DNA from: Actinocatenispora sp036503555
Lineage (GTDB): Bacteria > Actinomycetota > Actinomycetes > Mycobacteriales > Micromonosporaceae
Assembly (NCBI GenBank): GCA_036503555.1
Contig: DASXWQ010000026.1
Location: 62,001-126,000 of the forward strand
Length of the DNA: 64,000 nt
Direction of reading: 5' to 3'
Below are positions 33,701 to 48,700 of this stretch, piece by piece (positions within the stretch are counted from its first letter, which is position 1; every line of letters begins with the position of its first letter). The notes below the pieces were generated by a model. The model was given only the letters and a program-made list of their open reading frames with translations. It searched no databases and was not told the origin of the DNA. The translations under genes and the position numbers were made by a program.

Positions 33701-36700
33701 TCGACGTCGACGACGAGCAGCCACCGGTTGCTTTCGCCGGAGATGTCGGCGTACCGGTGCCGGCGCGGGTCGTCGGGGGCGGCGAACACCAACCCGGACG
33801 GCAGCGGGTGCACCCAGTCGGCGTCACGGAGCGCCTGGGCGATCGTGCTCATCCGCCACTCGAACTCCTGGCCCGCCACGGAACGCTCGCCCGTCGTGGC
33901 GGAGTAGCGGTGGCCGGACGGGAACAGCGCCGCGTCCGGGTCGGCCGCGTGCCGGGCCAGCGGCTCGTCGGTCACGAGCAGCGTCGTCCCGAGTGCCCGG
34001 GCGAGCGCCGACCAGGTGCGGCCGGTGTCGTCGTCGCCACACCGCCGGTACACCACGATCTCGTCCACAGTGGACAGTCGCGGACCGTACGCGGTGCGCA
34101 GGTGATCGGCGACCTCGGCCGGCTCGACCCACCGCCCGGCCAGGTTCACACCGCGGTCGTCCCCGTCCACCACCAGCGTCGACCGCCCGGCGACCACCGG
34201 CAGCTGGTCAGCGAGCGACGCCCGGGTCGCGTCGGCCCCCACCACCAGCCCCGTGACGGACCGCCGGGTGTACGCGCGGAGCGCGCGGGCCACCAGCGGG
34301 TCGCGCGGCACCGCCGACCCCGCCCCACGATGCACCGGAAGGCCGGGCCGTGGGGCCGAACCCGTCCGTTCGAGCGAACGCGGGTTCGCTCCGGGCAGCA
34401 CGCCGCGGCCGAGGAGCTGCGCACCCTCCGACACGGGCAGGCGCCACCACCGGCCGGCCGCACCGGGCGCGCCGTACGGGCTGGCCGGGTCGATGCTCGC
34501 GGCGTACAGCAGGCCGCGCTGGCTGTCGTCCACCCACTCGGCGTTCCACACCTCGGCGTCCGCGGCGATCGTCTCGACGCCGGCCGCTCGCGCGTACCGC
34601 CGGGCGGCGGTGGCCTCGCCGCCGCCGTTCCGAGCCATCGCCGCGCAGCCGGCCAGGACGTGCGTCACGCCCGGCGTCGTCGGGACCACCATCGCGAGCT
34701 GTTCGGGGGTGACGAGCCGGCCGGCGACGAGGAAGTTGCGACCGGCCCCGCGTACGTCGACGACGATCCGGCCCGGCTCCGGGGCGACGCCCTCGGCGTC
34801 GTCGTGAAGCGGGTCGGACACCTCGTGGAACGACAGGCCGGCCCGGGTGACGCGCTGGTGCTGAAGCAGCCACGCGAACGCCTCGTCGTCCGACATGAAC
34901 GGCTGGCGCCAGGCCCGGTCCTCGGGCAGCTCCCGCCGCCGGCCCAGGTCGTCCACGCCGTACACCTGGACGGTGCCGTCGGGCTCGTATGCCAGGTCGC
35001 CGGCCGGCGCCTCGGTGACGGTCTCCAGCGCGAGCCCCAGCTCGTGCGCGATCGGGGCACGAAGCTCGCCGTCCACCACCTGGCCGACGCCGACGCCCGG
35101 CGCGACCACCCGCAGCACCGGCAGCTCGCGACCGCGCGGCTCCAGCGCGATCAGGCCGTCGCGTTCGGCGCCGGCCAGGATCGTCGCGAACTCGGCGACC
35201 GTGAGCCGGTACCCCAACGGCCGGAACCCGGTCTTGTCGGCGTCCACCACCATCGTGTACGGCTGGCCCGGCTGCGCCGCACGCGCCGCCCACGTGTCCC
35301 GCCGCGGGTCGTCCGGCGACAGGATCGCGAAGCCGTCCCTGAACCGCATCATCGCCTGGCGGATGTCGTGCTCCACACCCGGATCCACCGTCGAGCTGTA
35401 GACCTCGGGCTGGCGCAGCGCCGCCGCCCTGGGCCGCGCCACCTCCTCGCCGGTGTACGCCCGGAACGTCCGCCACGCCAGCGGCGAACGCGCCGGCAGG
35501 TCCTCCCACCGGCCCCGGGAGTACGTGCGGACCCAGAGACGCGCGTCGTCGGCCTGCGCGGCGAACTCACCGACCGGGGCGACCACGTCGACGCCCCACG
35601 CCCGCGCCAGTACGGACGCCGCCGGTGACACACCGAAGCCGCCGTAGTTCAGGTAGAGGGCGACCGGACCCGCACCCGCCGCCTCCCGGAGCCGGAGGAT
35701 CTCCAGCCGGTCCAGCCGGCCGAGGAACGCGACGAGATCCGCGATCTCCACCGGCTCCTCCGCGATGGAGATCCCGACGGCTCCGGTGCGCTGATCCTTG
35801 GTCGACTCCAGCACCAGCGCGACCGTGGCGGGGACGATCTCGGCGCGGGCCGCTTCCAGGGTCCGGTCGTCCGGCCGGCCGAACCGGTACTCGCCGGCGT
35901 TCGGCAGGGCGGTCAGCGCGCCCCACGGCAGCCGCCACAGCCCATCGTCCTGGTCGTCCGCCCCGGCGCGGACGTCCAGCTCGAGGTCGCGCGGCGGGCG
36001 CTGGTCGCCGGGCACCGACTCGCCGTCGCTGTCGTACCAGCGGATCCGGCCAGTCGGCCCCGCGGCCGGGGCGTCGCTCAGCAGCGCCTCGAACGACGTG
36101 TCGTCGAACGTCACCACGGTCTCGGTGCCGCCGTCACGCAGTACGACGCCGTCCGGCCCGGCGGTCGGCTGCCCGATACGCCGGGCGAACCGCGCGGCCC
36201 ACCCGTTGTCGCCGCCGGTTTCGTTGCCCTCCAAGCGGATCGTGGCCCGCAGCGTGACCCGGTCCGCCGGCTCCCGCGCCGCCGTCAACGCGAGTACGGC
36301 GTCGGCCACGTCCTCCGGCGCGGGACGCAGCGCCGGCCCCGCGGTCGGGACCGTGCAGCCGTCGCGGTCGGTGTCCACGAACACCCAGAAGTCCTCGGAA
36401 TCCTGCGCGAGCTCGCGCCAGGCGGGCAACCGGGGGTCGTCCGCCGCGCAGAACGCCACGCCGCCGGGGAACAGCTGCGCGGTCTTCGCGAGCTGCGTGC
36501 GGTCGTACTCCGACAGGGCGTCGGCCGGCTTCGCGTCCCGCGGCCCGAGCGGCCCCGGCTCGGCGCTGAGGGTGAGGCCGTCGGGGCCGAGCCGGTAACG
36601 CCACCAGTACCCGTCGCCGTCGGGTGCGACCGGCGCGGGGTGCCCCGAGACCTGCCGCACGTACAGCACCCGGCCGTTGACCAGGACCGGCTCCGCGCTC

Positions 36701-39700
36701 GCCACGAGGACGTCCCGCACGGCGAGCGCGGCGCCCAGCGTGGTCGCCAGCACCTCCGCCTCCTCGTGCGAAGGGTCGGACGTGTAGAGCCGGAGGTCGC
36801 GGCCGGCGATCTGCTCCGCGTACCGCTCGGCCAGGAAGCCGGCCAGGTCGTCCGCGTCGAACGGCCGGCCCGCGATGCCGAAACCGTCGAGGACCACGCG
36901 GAACTCGGTGTCGTCGGCGGGTAGGTCGGCCGCCTCGGCCAACCGGGCCGGATCGGCGATGATCGCCACGCCGGCCGGGATCGGCGCGGCGAACGCGCGG
37001 ATCGCCTTGCGCATCAGGGATTCCGGGCCGTTGCCGACGCCACGGTGCACCGGGGCGGCCGTCGATTCGACGTTGCCGTACCCGCCGGGCCGGTCCGGGA
37101 TCGCCGCACGGGTGCCGACGTACGCGCCGTCGACGTCCCACTCGTGCACGTCCGGGTCGATCCGGCCCGGCCGGCCGCCCAGGTCGGTCTCGTCGATGTC
37201 CGCCGCGATCAGGAAGCCGCGTGGCAGGTCCGACGACACGTGCTCGGTGTTCCACACCGGCCGCGCGAACCCACGGGTCCGGGCTATGGCGGCCACCGCG
37301 TAGCGGGCCGCGGGAGCCGCGTCGCCACCGACGCCCATCGTGCAGCCGGCCAGTACGTGGACCTTGTCACGCCAGTCGGCGACGAGTCCGTTGCGCCGCA
37401 ACCATTCCCGCACGGCCGACGCGAGCTGCTCCGGGGTGATCCGGCGGCCACCGACCAGGAAGAAGCGGCCGTCGCCGGCCACGTCGACCACCCGTTGGGT
37501 GTCCTCGCCGGGCCTGGTCAGGGTCTCCTTGGTGCTCTCGACCCGCCACGCCTCGGTACGCCGCGCGTCGTCGGTCGTCGGCTCGCCCCGCCTGCCGTGC
37601 AGATGGACTCCAGCCGGGGTGCGCTCCATGAACCGCAGGCACCACTCGACGACCTCGGCGTCCTCCGCCGACATCGGCGCCGGCTCCGCACGCTTCGCCG
37701 CCGGATCCGGCACCTCAAGCTTCGCGACCTCCGCCTGGAGGTAGGCGAACTGGGGTACCGCCTTGTCGACGATCCACTGCCACCGGCCGACGCGGCCGTC
37801 GCGACGCCCGGCAGCCTGGCGGTCGTACTTCAGGCCCTGGTCGGTAAACCAGGTGCGTAGCCAGGACTGCAACTCCAGACCGAGTAGGGCACGGCCACCC
37901 GCGGCGGCCGCCTGGTAGTCGCGCACCAGGATCCGCAGATCGCTCAGCGCCCGCTGCTCGCTCACACTCGGCTGGTATTCGCCGTGCCGCGGCAGCGCGC
38001 GGTAGCGGAACATCTGCCCCGGGGAGTCGCCGGTCCGCGGTGCCAGGCCGCCCGTCCGGTACTCGGCCTCGGCCGCAAGGAACATCAGGGTCCGCTCGAC
38101 GAGCCGGTCCAGCAGTTCCGGATCCGCCACGATCCGGTCCTGGACAAGGATCTCCTGCGCTCGGCGCATTCCCATCCACCGGCGCCGGAACGTCGGCTCG
38201 GTGGAGACGAGGCGTGCAAGCTCGTCCTCGCCCAGCGGTTCGGTGGCAACCCGCAGCAGGACCCGGTTGCCACGTTCGGGCGCGACGAGTACCGCGTCGT
38301 CGCCGTGCTCCGTGACCGCCCACTCGGCGCCCAGCCGACGCAGGACCCGGTGCACCGACTCGGCCACCGCCGCCCGGTTGGCCGCGGTGCCGACCCGGGC
38401 CGGCACCGGCACGCCAAGGCCGTCCGCGACCCTGCTGATCGCGTCGTCGAGCCATTGCCGGGCGACCAGTTCCTCGCCGCCCCAGGCAGTATCGCGCGCG
38501 ATGATCGCCGGCGCGGGCCCGAAGGCGTCGATCTCCACAGACTCCCGGTCGACCAGGTCAATCCGGACCCGGAAGTCGCCCAGGTCCACGACGCCGCGCA
38601 CCGCCGGATGCGCCGCTCCGGCCAGGATGTCGCGCGCCAGGCCATCGAGGGCATGTGCCATGGCACGCTGGGCGCGCTCCCAGCCGTCGTCATCGATTGG
38701 GCGGAGGTAGGTTCTGCCGTCGAACACCCTCATCAAGCCGAGGTCGTACCGGTAGTGCACGCCGCCGCGGTCCAGTCGTTCCAGCGCCGGCGAGGTGTGG
38801 GAGAGCCGGTTCGGCTGGTAGTGACCGCTGGAGTCGTCCAGGTAGGCGAGCCTGCCGTCGTGGATCTCGAACTCACCGGCGGCACGTACCGGACGACCGC
38901 CGAAGAAGGTGCCGTGCGTGACGGGCTCGGAACTGTCCGGCCAGGAACTGGGCAGGAAGTACCAGTGGTCGTCGGCACCGAGCACGTAGCGGATGCGGCC
39001 CGACCCGTACGGGTCGACGTCCCGGCTGTCGAACACCCTGGTCGGATCCGACCAGTAGTAGAACAGGCCGTCGCGCAGGACGAGCCGGTGCGCGTCCCGG
39101 TCGGCGTCGGTGAAGACGCGTACGTTGTCCCAGGCATCGCGCGCGACGTCCATCGGCACCGAGGGAACGAGATCCGGACGCTGTGCGACGTCGAACGCCC
39201 GCCATTCGCAGCCGACCTCGCGTGCCAGTTCGTCGATCCACCGAACGACGGCCGCCGCCTTCTCGGCGTCCGGCGTGTCCTCGCCCAGCGCGGCCTGGTA
39301 GACGGCGGCCGCGTAGTGCAGCTGCGCGAGGCGGGCGGGCACACCCGGTGCGAGCTGCCGGCTCGCCGGCCGAACCACGGCCGGATCCCGCAGGTACATG
39401 GCGTCGCCGGTCGCCGCCACCACGGCCGCCGCCGCCGCGCCACTCACCGCGGCACCCACCGCGACGTCCAACGCGAAGCCGTCGAGCCCGAACGCGTCGG
39501 ACACCACGATCCGGCCCAGGTGACGGGTCTCGCCACCCCGGACCGGCCGGTTGACGGGCTGGAACTCGGCGTCACCCGATGCCACCGGCCCGACCGACAG
39601 GTCGAACTGGAAACCGCCCGCCCATCCGCTGACGCCGGCCCGCCGGACGTAAAGCGACAGGGCACCGTCGCGGGTCTCCACCGCCACCTCGTCGAAGCCG

Positions 39701-42700
39701 ATCGAGGCGTGCTGAGGCGCGGTGTTGGGCGTGTCGGTCCGCCAGCTCGACCTGAAGAACGCGCGCATGATGGCGGCGCGTACCGCCTCAGGGTCGGACA
39801 GGCCCGTGCGGCGAGCACCGGGCAGGGACCGGACAGTGGCGACGGCCGACATCTCGGGATAGTGGAACCGCCGGCTGCGTATCCACTCGCGGGGCGCCTG
39901 CTGCAGGAACGGAGCCGCGACCTGGGCCGGTACCCGGGTGTCCCCACCCACCCCGACGGCGTCGAGGACGCGCCGGATCGCGCGGTCCACGAGGTGCTCG
40001 CTCGCGTCGAGCCGACGCGCCGCCGGCTCCACCTCGCGGACGAGGTCCTTGTTCGCCTCGTACCGGCCGGTGCCGCTGACCGCGCCGCGGAGCGCGTCGA
40101 GACGGTCATCGTCGAGCAGGTGGAGCAGGTCACGGACCGCATCGGCAAGCTCCGGCCGGGCGGCCCGGGCCGCCGCCGTCAACGCGGACCTCGCGCGCTC
40201 GAACCTGCCGCGCGCCGCCGCCGGATCGTCGCTGTCGGCGCGGACCTGCCGCTGGATCGCGACCTCGGCCATGCCGAGACCCGCCAACGCGTCCAGCACG
40301 GTACGGACCGTCGCGAAGTCTGGCCCCTGTCCCCGGAGCGGGGCACCGCCCAGCCAGACGTCCAGCATCTCGTGGTACCGCTGGAACGCGGGTGCCAGCC
40401 GCGCGGCATGCCGGGCCTTCACCACGGCGCAGACCTCGACCGAGGACCAGGTCGCCTGCTCGGTATCGGCGTACGCGAGGCCGCGCAGTTCCTCCTGCAC
40501 GCGCACCGCCGCGTCTCCGGCGATGACGCCCTTCGCGGCCATCCGCTCGAAGAACCGCTGGCGCTCGGCGGCCGAGGCTCGTTCCCGCCAGGCGTCCGCG
40601 ATCCGGCGGTACCGCCCGGCCGTCGCGCCGTCGGCACGGGCGGCGGCCAGCTCGGTCTCCCTGACCACCGCCGCGACCAGCCGCTCGTGCTCCCCTTCGA
40701 TGTCGCCGATCGTGCCCGCCGCGGTCATCAGCCAGGCGCCCTCCCCCGCGTCGCCGAAAGGGCTCTCCGCGGCGAGCCGGAGCCAACTGACCACGATGGC
40801 CTGCTGGTCGGCGGACCTCATCATGATGCTGCCGTTCGCAAAGGGGCGGCGCAGGAGCTGGTGGCGGGCGAACAGCGCGCGGGCCGTCGCGTGCTCGCGG
40901 TGGGCGATCCGTTCCCGCGAGCGCAGCGCGACGTACTCCGCCTGGTACTCGTCGAGCGCCGCGGGACCGGCGGGGCCGCGGTGGGTCGGAACGGCCGTGC
41001 TGCCAACGGCCCACGGGACGGGTACGTCCGGGACGACCGGGCGGCTGCCGGCGTACGTGCCGTCGAGGTCCCACTCGTGCACGTCCGGATCGACCGCGCC
41101 GGGACGACCACCGAGGTCGGTCTCGTCGATGTCCGCCGCGACGAGGAACCCCGACGGCAGGTCCGGCGACACGTGCTCGCTGTTCCACACCGGCCGCGCG
41201 AACGCGCGGACGCGCACGCCCGCGGTCACCGCGTACCGGCCGGCGGGCGCGGACCCGCCGCCCGCCCCCATCGTGCAGCCGGCCAACACGTGCGTTCGGC
41301 CCTGCCAGTCAGCCGTGAGACCGTTGCGGCGCAACCACTCCCGTACCGTCGCGGCCAGCTGCTGCGGGGTGATCTCCCGGCCGCCGACCAGGAAGACCCG
41401 GCCGTCGCCGGCCACGTCGACCACCCGTTCGGTGTCGGTGCCCACGATCCGCCACGCCTCGGTACGCCGCGCGTCGTCGGTCGCGGCCTCGCCCCGCCGG
41501 CCGTACAGGTGGACGCCGGCCGGCGTGCGCTCCATGAACCCCAGCGACCACTCGACGGCCTCGGCGTCCCGCGGCGACAGCGCCTCCGGTTCGGGCCGCT
41601 CCGTCACCGGCTCCAGCGGCTCGAGCTTCGCGATCTTCTTGTACAGGTAGCGGAAGGAGGGGACCGCCTCGTCGACCGCCCGCTGCCACCGACCGGCCCG
41701 GCGACCGTCCGCCGCCCGGATGTCGTACGCCAGTCCCCGGGCGGTGAACCAGGTGCGCAGCCAGGCGTTCAGTTCGAGGCCGAGCACCGCGCGTCGACCG
41801 GCGCCCAGCGCCTGGAAGTCCCGCACGAGCAGCCGCAGGTCACGCAGCGCCTGCCGCTCGGCCAGGCTCGGCCGCGCCGTCTCCGCCCGGGAGAGCAGAC
41901 CGTCGTCGTCGCCCGCCGCCGCGCCGATCACCTTCGTCAGATAACTGGCGTCGTACTCCGCCTCGGCCGCCAGGAACGTCAGCGCCCGCTCGACGAGCCG
42001 GTCGAGCTGGTCCGGATCGCCGAGAAGCCGGTCCTGGACCACGACTTCCCGTACGGCGGGGAATCCCCTGCGCGGTCGGAGCACCGGCTTGGTGGACCAC
42101 GCCCGCGCGAGTTCGTCGCCGGCCAGCGGGTCGACCGCGAGCCGCAACGCGACGCCGGTACCGCGCGCCGGCGCGACGAGCACGGCGTCGTCACCGTCCT
42201 CGGTGACGGTCCACTCGGCGCCGAGCCGGTGCAGGGCCCGGTGCACCGACTCGGCGACCGCCGCCCGGTTGCTGCCGGCACCCGTGCGCGGCCGCGCCCG
42301 GTCCCGGCCAGAACCCTCGACGAGACGGACGATCGCGTCGTCGAGCCACTGCCGGGCCGCCAGGATCGCCGCGTCCCGGTCGAAACGCCGGGCGATGATC
42401 GCCGGTACCAGGCCGAACGCGTCGATCTCCACCGACTCGCCGTCGACCAGGTCGATCCGTACCCGGAAGTCGGACCGCGCCTCGACGCCCCGTACGGCCG
42501 GATGGGCCCTGCCGACCAGGATGTCCCGAGCGAGCCCGTCCAGCGCCCAGCCCAGCGCCTTCCGGCCCGCATGCAGCTCCGTCCAGTCAAGCGGGCGGAT
42601 GAAGACCTCGCCGCCGCTCGTGGTCGTCAGGCCGACCTCGTACTCGTAGTGCACGCCGCCGCGGTCGAGCCGGTCCAGCGTCGGCGAGACGTGCGACAGC

Positions 42701-45700
42701 TGGTTCGGCTTGTAGTGGCCGCTGCCGTCGTCGAGGTAAACGAGCCGGCCGTCGTGAACGATGAAACCGCCGGCGCCGCGCACCGGCATGCCGCCGAAGA
42801 CGGATCCGTGGGTGGCCAGCTTGGCGCCGTCCGGCCAGTCCGTCGCCAGGAAGTACCAGTGGCCGTCGGCGCCGAGCACGTACCGGACGAGGCCGTCGCC
42901 GTACGGGTCGGCATCGCGGCTGTCGAACAGCCTCGTCGGATCCGACCAGTAGTAGAACAGGCCGTCGCGCAGGATCAGCCGGTGCGCGTCCCGATCGGCG
43001 TCGGTGAAGACGCGCACACCGTCCCACGGGTCCCGGGCGAGGTAGATGGGTGCCATGGCGACCAGGTCCGCGCGTTGCGTCACGTCGTACGCGTGCCACG
43101 CGATGCCGGTCTGCCGGGCCAGCTCCTCGATCGGCCGTACGAGGGAGGCCGCCGCGCCCGGATCGTCGTGCCGCAGCGCGGCCTCGTACACCTCGGCCAG
43201 GTAGTTGATCCGCGCGAGACGGGCGGGCACACCCGGTGCCAGCTGGTGGGCCTCCGGCCGTGCCATGGCCGGGTCCCGCACGTACTGGGCGTCGCCGGTC
43301 GCCGCGACGACGGCCTCGGCGGCGGCGCTGCTCAACGCCGCGCCCACGGCGGTGTCCAGTGCGACACCGTCCAGCCCGATCGCGTCCGACACCACGATTC
43401 GGCCCAGCTCCGCGGTGCCCCCCGCGTACGGGTGGTCGTGGTAGTGGATCTCGGCGTCGTGGTCCGCCAGGTGCCCCACGGTCACCTCGAACCGGAACAG
43501 CCCGGACCAGCCGTGCCGCGGTGCCCGTTCCACGTCCAGGAAGAGCCCGCCGTCGTCCTCGTGCACCGCGGCGTGGTCGAAGCCGATGAGGGCGCCCGAT
43601 CCGGCGGTGCCGGGCCGGCCGTGTTTCCGCGCGAACGCCCGGGTGATCGCGGTGCGCACGTCGGCGGGGTCGGACGTACCGGCGGGGCGCCGGCCCGGCA
43701 TGGCCGGGATCCGGGTCACGCCGGTTGCGTGGCGGGCGACGTGGGGGCGGTCGACCGACCACGACTGCGGCGCCTCACGCAGGTACGGCGCGGCGATCTC
43801 GGCCGGCCCCCTGGGGTCGCCGACACCGAGCACGTCGAGGACCCGACGGATCGCCGCGTCCAGCTCCCGGTCGTGCGCGTCGAGCAGCGCTGACATCCGG
43901 TCGCGGCGCCGTTCCCAGCTCTCGTCGGACGTACCGCCGTAGTGGCCGGAGACGGCGACATAGAGCACGTCGAACCGGTCGTCACCGATGGCCTCGTACA
44001 CACCGCGGAGAGCGGCGGCGAGCCGCGGCAACCGGGACAGCGACTGGGCGGCGACACGCAACCGGGTCCTGGCGCGCGTGTGCTGCTGGTAGTTCGCGCC
44101 GCCACCGTCGCCCCGCGGCCGCCGGACCGCGATCTCGGCCTGGGCCAGGCAGTCCAGCGCGTCCAGTACGGTCCGCACCGCGGCGAAGTCCGGCACCGGG
44201 CCGCGGAGCGGAGCACCGGACAGCCAGTCGTCGAGCATCGCGTGGTACTGCTGGAACGCGGGTGCGAGCCGCGCGCCGTGCCGGGCCTTCACCGCACCGC
44301 GGACCGCCGTCCGGGCCCAGACCGCCTGTTCCCGCTCGATGTCCGCGACATCCGGCAGCCCCGCCAGCACCTGCTCCGCCGTACGCCCGGCGAGGACCCC
44401 CTTCGCGACGGCGCGCTCGAAGAACCGCTGGCGTTCGGCTGCCGACGCGCGCTCGCGCCACGCGTCCGCGACCGCGTGGTACCGATCCGCCGTCGCGCCG
44501 TCGACCCGTTCGGCGGCTCCGTCCAGCGCGGCGGACACGGCCGCCACCAAACCGGCGTGATCGTCCTCGATGCCGCCGATCGCGGTCCCCGCGGACACCA
44601 GCCAGGCGCCGTTTCCTGCCGCGCCGGAGGAATCCTCGTGTGCCACCCGGCGTACGGCGCGTCGCACGGTCGGCTCGTCCACCAGCCGTCGCGGCCCGCG
44701 CAACAGCCGGTACCGGGCGAACAGGGCGCGGGCGGTGGCGTGCTCGCGGTGCGCGACACGCTCCCGGGAACGGAGAGCGACATACTCCGCCTGGTATCCG
44801 CCGAGCACGTCACCCGGTGAGCCCGTGCTGTCGGCCGGTTGTCCGGACAGCGTCGCGACGAGCTCACGCAGCGGCCCGTACGCGCCGGTCGGGTCGGCCG
44901 GAAAGACCAGGCTCAGCGGGTCCGGCGCAGGCCCGGTGCCGGTCCAGCGGGGCGGACCGGCAACCGCCGTCGAGCACAGGTCGACGTCGTCCAGCAGGTG
45001 CGGGTCCAGCGTCGGATCCAGCGGAACCAGCCGATGCCGCGGCTCCCCGCCCGGCAACGCCAGCGCAGCCGGCAGGACCACCGCCGGCACCCACCAGTCG
45101 TGTTCCGCGGCGTACGCGTCCACGGTCCAGGAGCCCTCGCCGGGCCACAGTTTCGTCCCGGCCCACCACAGTTCCGGGCGACCGGCGGTCGGCACCCAGC
45201 GGAAGTCGCCGGGGCCGGCTCCGAAGCCGACGGAGAGGCCCGCGGAGTCGGTCACCGCCGCCGCGACGAGTGCGTCCCGGTCACGCACCTCGTCCGCCGC
45301 GCTCGCCAGCGAACGCAGCTCGAACCTCAACTCCGGCAGGAGGCCGACCGCCTCGTCGAGCCGTGCGCTCACCGCGCGCAGCCGGTCGTACGAGCCGGTC
45401 TGCGCGACGGTGTCGAAGGCGTCGTCGATCTCGCGGAGCACCTGCCGGACCGCGTCGCGCAGCCGGGTCACACGCGGAACGCACCGCGCGGCCTGCGCGC
45501 GATGTGCCGGGAACAGGCCCCACCCGTTCATCGGCTCGGCGGCCGTGCCCAGTCGGGTCGTGATCGAGTCCAACGCGTACAGGACGCTGAGCAGCCCGCC
45601 CTGGCCCGCGACCCCGACGACGGCGCCGTCCCGAACCGTCCGCAGCCGCTCGCGCTCGCTGCCGGGATCGGCCAGCAGGTCGCGCAGCACGTCGGCCACC

Positions 45701-48700
45701 TCGGACATGTCCTCACCGGCGGCGAGCGCCAAGTCCCGGACCGCGGCGGCGGCGCGGGTGCGCTGATCGAGTTCGTCGGCCAGCACCGAGCGGATCGGCT
45801 CCCCCTCTGCCGGCCCGGCAGCGACCCGCGCGGTGATCTCGCCGGCCAGCCGGCGGCGCGCGTCCCGGAGCCGCGCCAACTCCGGCGCGTCGTCGGCCCA
45901 CGCGGTGCCCACCCACCAGGACGTGGACGCCGGCGTCGGCTGGGCCGCCGGGGCCGCCAGCTCGCGCATCAGGTTCTGCAGCGGCCGCAGGTCGCCGGTC
46001 GGGTCGGGCCGGAAGACCAGGCCGGGACGCGACGCGCTCGGACCACCGCCGACCCACCGCGGCGGCTCATGCACCGCCGACGAGCACAGCTGGACCCCGT
46101 CAAGCAGGTGCGCATCCAGCGTCGGATCCAGCGGTACGAGCGTGTGCCCGCTCGGGTTGCCCGGCAGCAACTCGACCGGGACGACCAGCGCGGTGACCGT
46201 ACGGTCGGGGTCGGCCAGGTGTACCTCGGCGGTCCAGTGGCCGTCTGCCGGCCACAACCGCGTGTCGCCCCACCACAGCTGCGGGCCGTCGGCGCCGTCG
46301 GTCCAGCCGAGCTCCCCGGGTCCCAGTCCCAGACCGGCGAAGCCGGCCAACGCCGCATCGACCATCGGCCCGACCCGCTGCTCGTCGGCCAGCGCGTCCG
46401 CCGCGGCCGACAGGGCGGCCGCGTCGTCCCTGAGCTCCCGGACCGACGCGAGCATCGTCCGGAGCCGACCGCCCAGCGCGCGCATCCCGTCGTACGAACC
46501 GGTTCCGTCGGCCGCCTGGAACGCCGACCGGGCCTCCGGCATGATCGACCAGGCGTCCTGAAGAAGTACCTCGGCCCGCGCCGTGTACAGCTGTGCTTGC
46601 GACCGCAGCTCGGGGTACAGACCCCACGGGCTGGCGGGCTCGGCCGCCCACAGCAGTTGGGTCACCGCCGCCTGCATCGCGTTGAGCGCACCGCGCAGGC
46701 CGGTCGGGCCGCCCTCTTCGCGCAGGATCGGCGGGCCGCCGGCGCGGCGAACGCGGGTCGACTCACCGACCTGGCCGAACATGAGCAATGCCCGAATCGC
46801 GTCAAGGCGATCCGTCTTCCGGGTCGGCTGCGCCAACAGCTCGCTGACCTGCCGGAGCGCCTCGCTGAGGGCGTGCTCGGCCTGCTTCGCGAGGCCGGCT
46901 CCCTCAGCGACCCCCGACTGGATCTCCGCCAACTGGCCGGACAACGCCGCGACGATGCCGTCCCGCTCTGGGTGACCCGCCAGAAGACGGTCCCGGACCT
47001 CCGCACCGAGCCGGCCGAGCCGTGCGCGCTGTGCCGCCGCGTCGTCCCAGCGAGTACCCGTCCACCAGTCCGCGTCGCGCCCGGCACCCGGCGCGCCGTC
47101 GTCCGGCGTCGGAGTGTCGTCGCCCGGAGTGCCGTCGCCGAACATCTCGTCGGCGATGTCCAGTACGACGTCCCACCAGGAGACGAGACCGTGCCACTGG
47201 AAGCCCGGGAACGCCAGTCGCAGGCCGTAAGGCGTCACCGCCTCCCACGAACCGCGGGTGTCCGGTAGCAGCTCCTCCGATCCCGGCCGGTAGAAGCCGA
47301 CGAGCTCCTCACCCTCGTCCGTCGTCCAGGTGAGCCCGGTGGCGCCGACGACCGTGACCTGCCACGTCTCCGCGAGACGGGCGGCCGGACCGAGCTCGTC
47401 ACCGAGCGCCATCGTGTTGCACGAGCCCAGCAGTACCCGGCTGCGCAACCGGATGTCCGGCAGCGTCGGTACCACCCGGCCGACCTGCTCCCATGGCACG
47501 GCGTACGGCTTGGGGCGGAATAGGCCTTGGTTGAGGTGGAGGGCGTCGGGCGAGCCGTGTCCGCTGATGCCCGTCCACCGGGCGCCGGGCCACAGCGCCT
47601 TGGCCGGTGCCGGGTGGGTGAGCAGCTCGCCCTCGCCGACGCCCCAGAACGCGAACCCGTCGATGGCGTACTGCCGCTTCCGTTCGGCAAGCACCGTCGC
47701 GACAGCCTCGTCTTCCTCCGGTTCCGGTCGAGTAGGAATGTTCGCGGCGTGCCGCACGGGCTTGCCGTGCACGGCATCCGAGTGCAGTCGGACGTTGTCC
47801 CGCTCGAACAGGTCGGCCGGCAGAGCCGGATCCTTGGGCACTAGGCGGTAGTCGGCCTCCCCTTCGAGCATCCACCGCGGAGACACGACCATCGCCTCGA
47901 CCGTGGTACCCGTGCGCGGAGAGGTGACCTGGACCGCGTCGTACGCCATGCCGGGCTTCCACAGCACCGTGTCGTTCCAGTGCAGGAAGCCCTCCGGCGA
48001 CCAGCGGAATTCGCCGAAACCGAGACCGAACCCCAGACCGGCGGTGCGGTCCAACAAGTTGCGGACCGGTTCGACGCGGGTGGTCCGATCGACCTCGGCG
48101 AGCGGCGCCCGGATCCCGTCGATGCGGCGGACGAACGCCCGTATCAGGTCCTCGACGTCGGCGAGCCGCACGTACAGCTCGTCGGCCTTCGCGTGGTCCG
48201 GCCCGAACCGGTCGATCGGGAGGTCCTGCAGCTCGGTGGCGAGGTCGGCCAGCGCCTTCTCGGCCGGGCGTCCCTCGTCGGCCGCCGCCTCGAACGCGTT
48301 CGCCGCATCAGGATCCGTCTGCCGGATCTGCTGGCTCAGCTCCCCGAGGCGGAGCCGGATCTCCCCCAGCTCCCGCGACAGCCGACGCAAGGACGTCTTG
48401 CTCTGCCATCGTGCCTGCTTGAACTCGGATTCGTCGTGGTAGAGGTCACGCAGCAGGTGCATGGGTACGCGGAGATTGTCGACCGTCTCCTCCCACGACA
48501 CCGGCGCCTCCAGCGCACGAAGGGCGGTGACGGCGTCGCTCGCCTTTCGGGCCCGAGCCGTCATCTCGTCGGTCGGGTTGGACAGGTCGAGAAGCCGTTG
48601 CTTGCCGACCTCGCCGACGCGTTCGGCGAGCTGGCGCAGGCGTACGAGGTCGGGGGCGTCGGGTGCCCACTCGGTGCCGTGCCACCATGGCTGTCCACTG

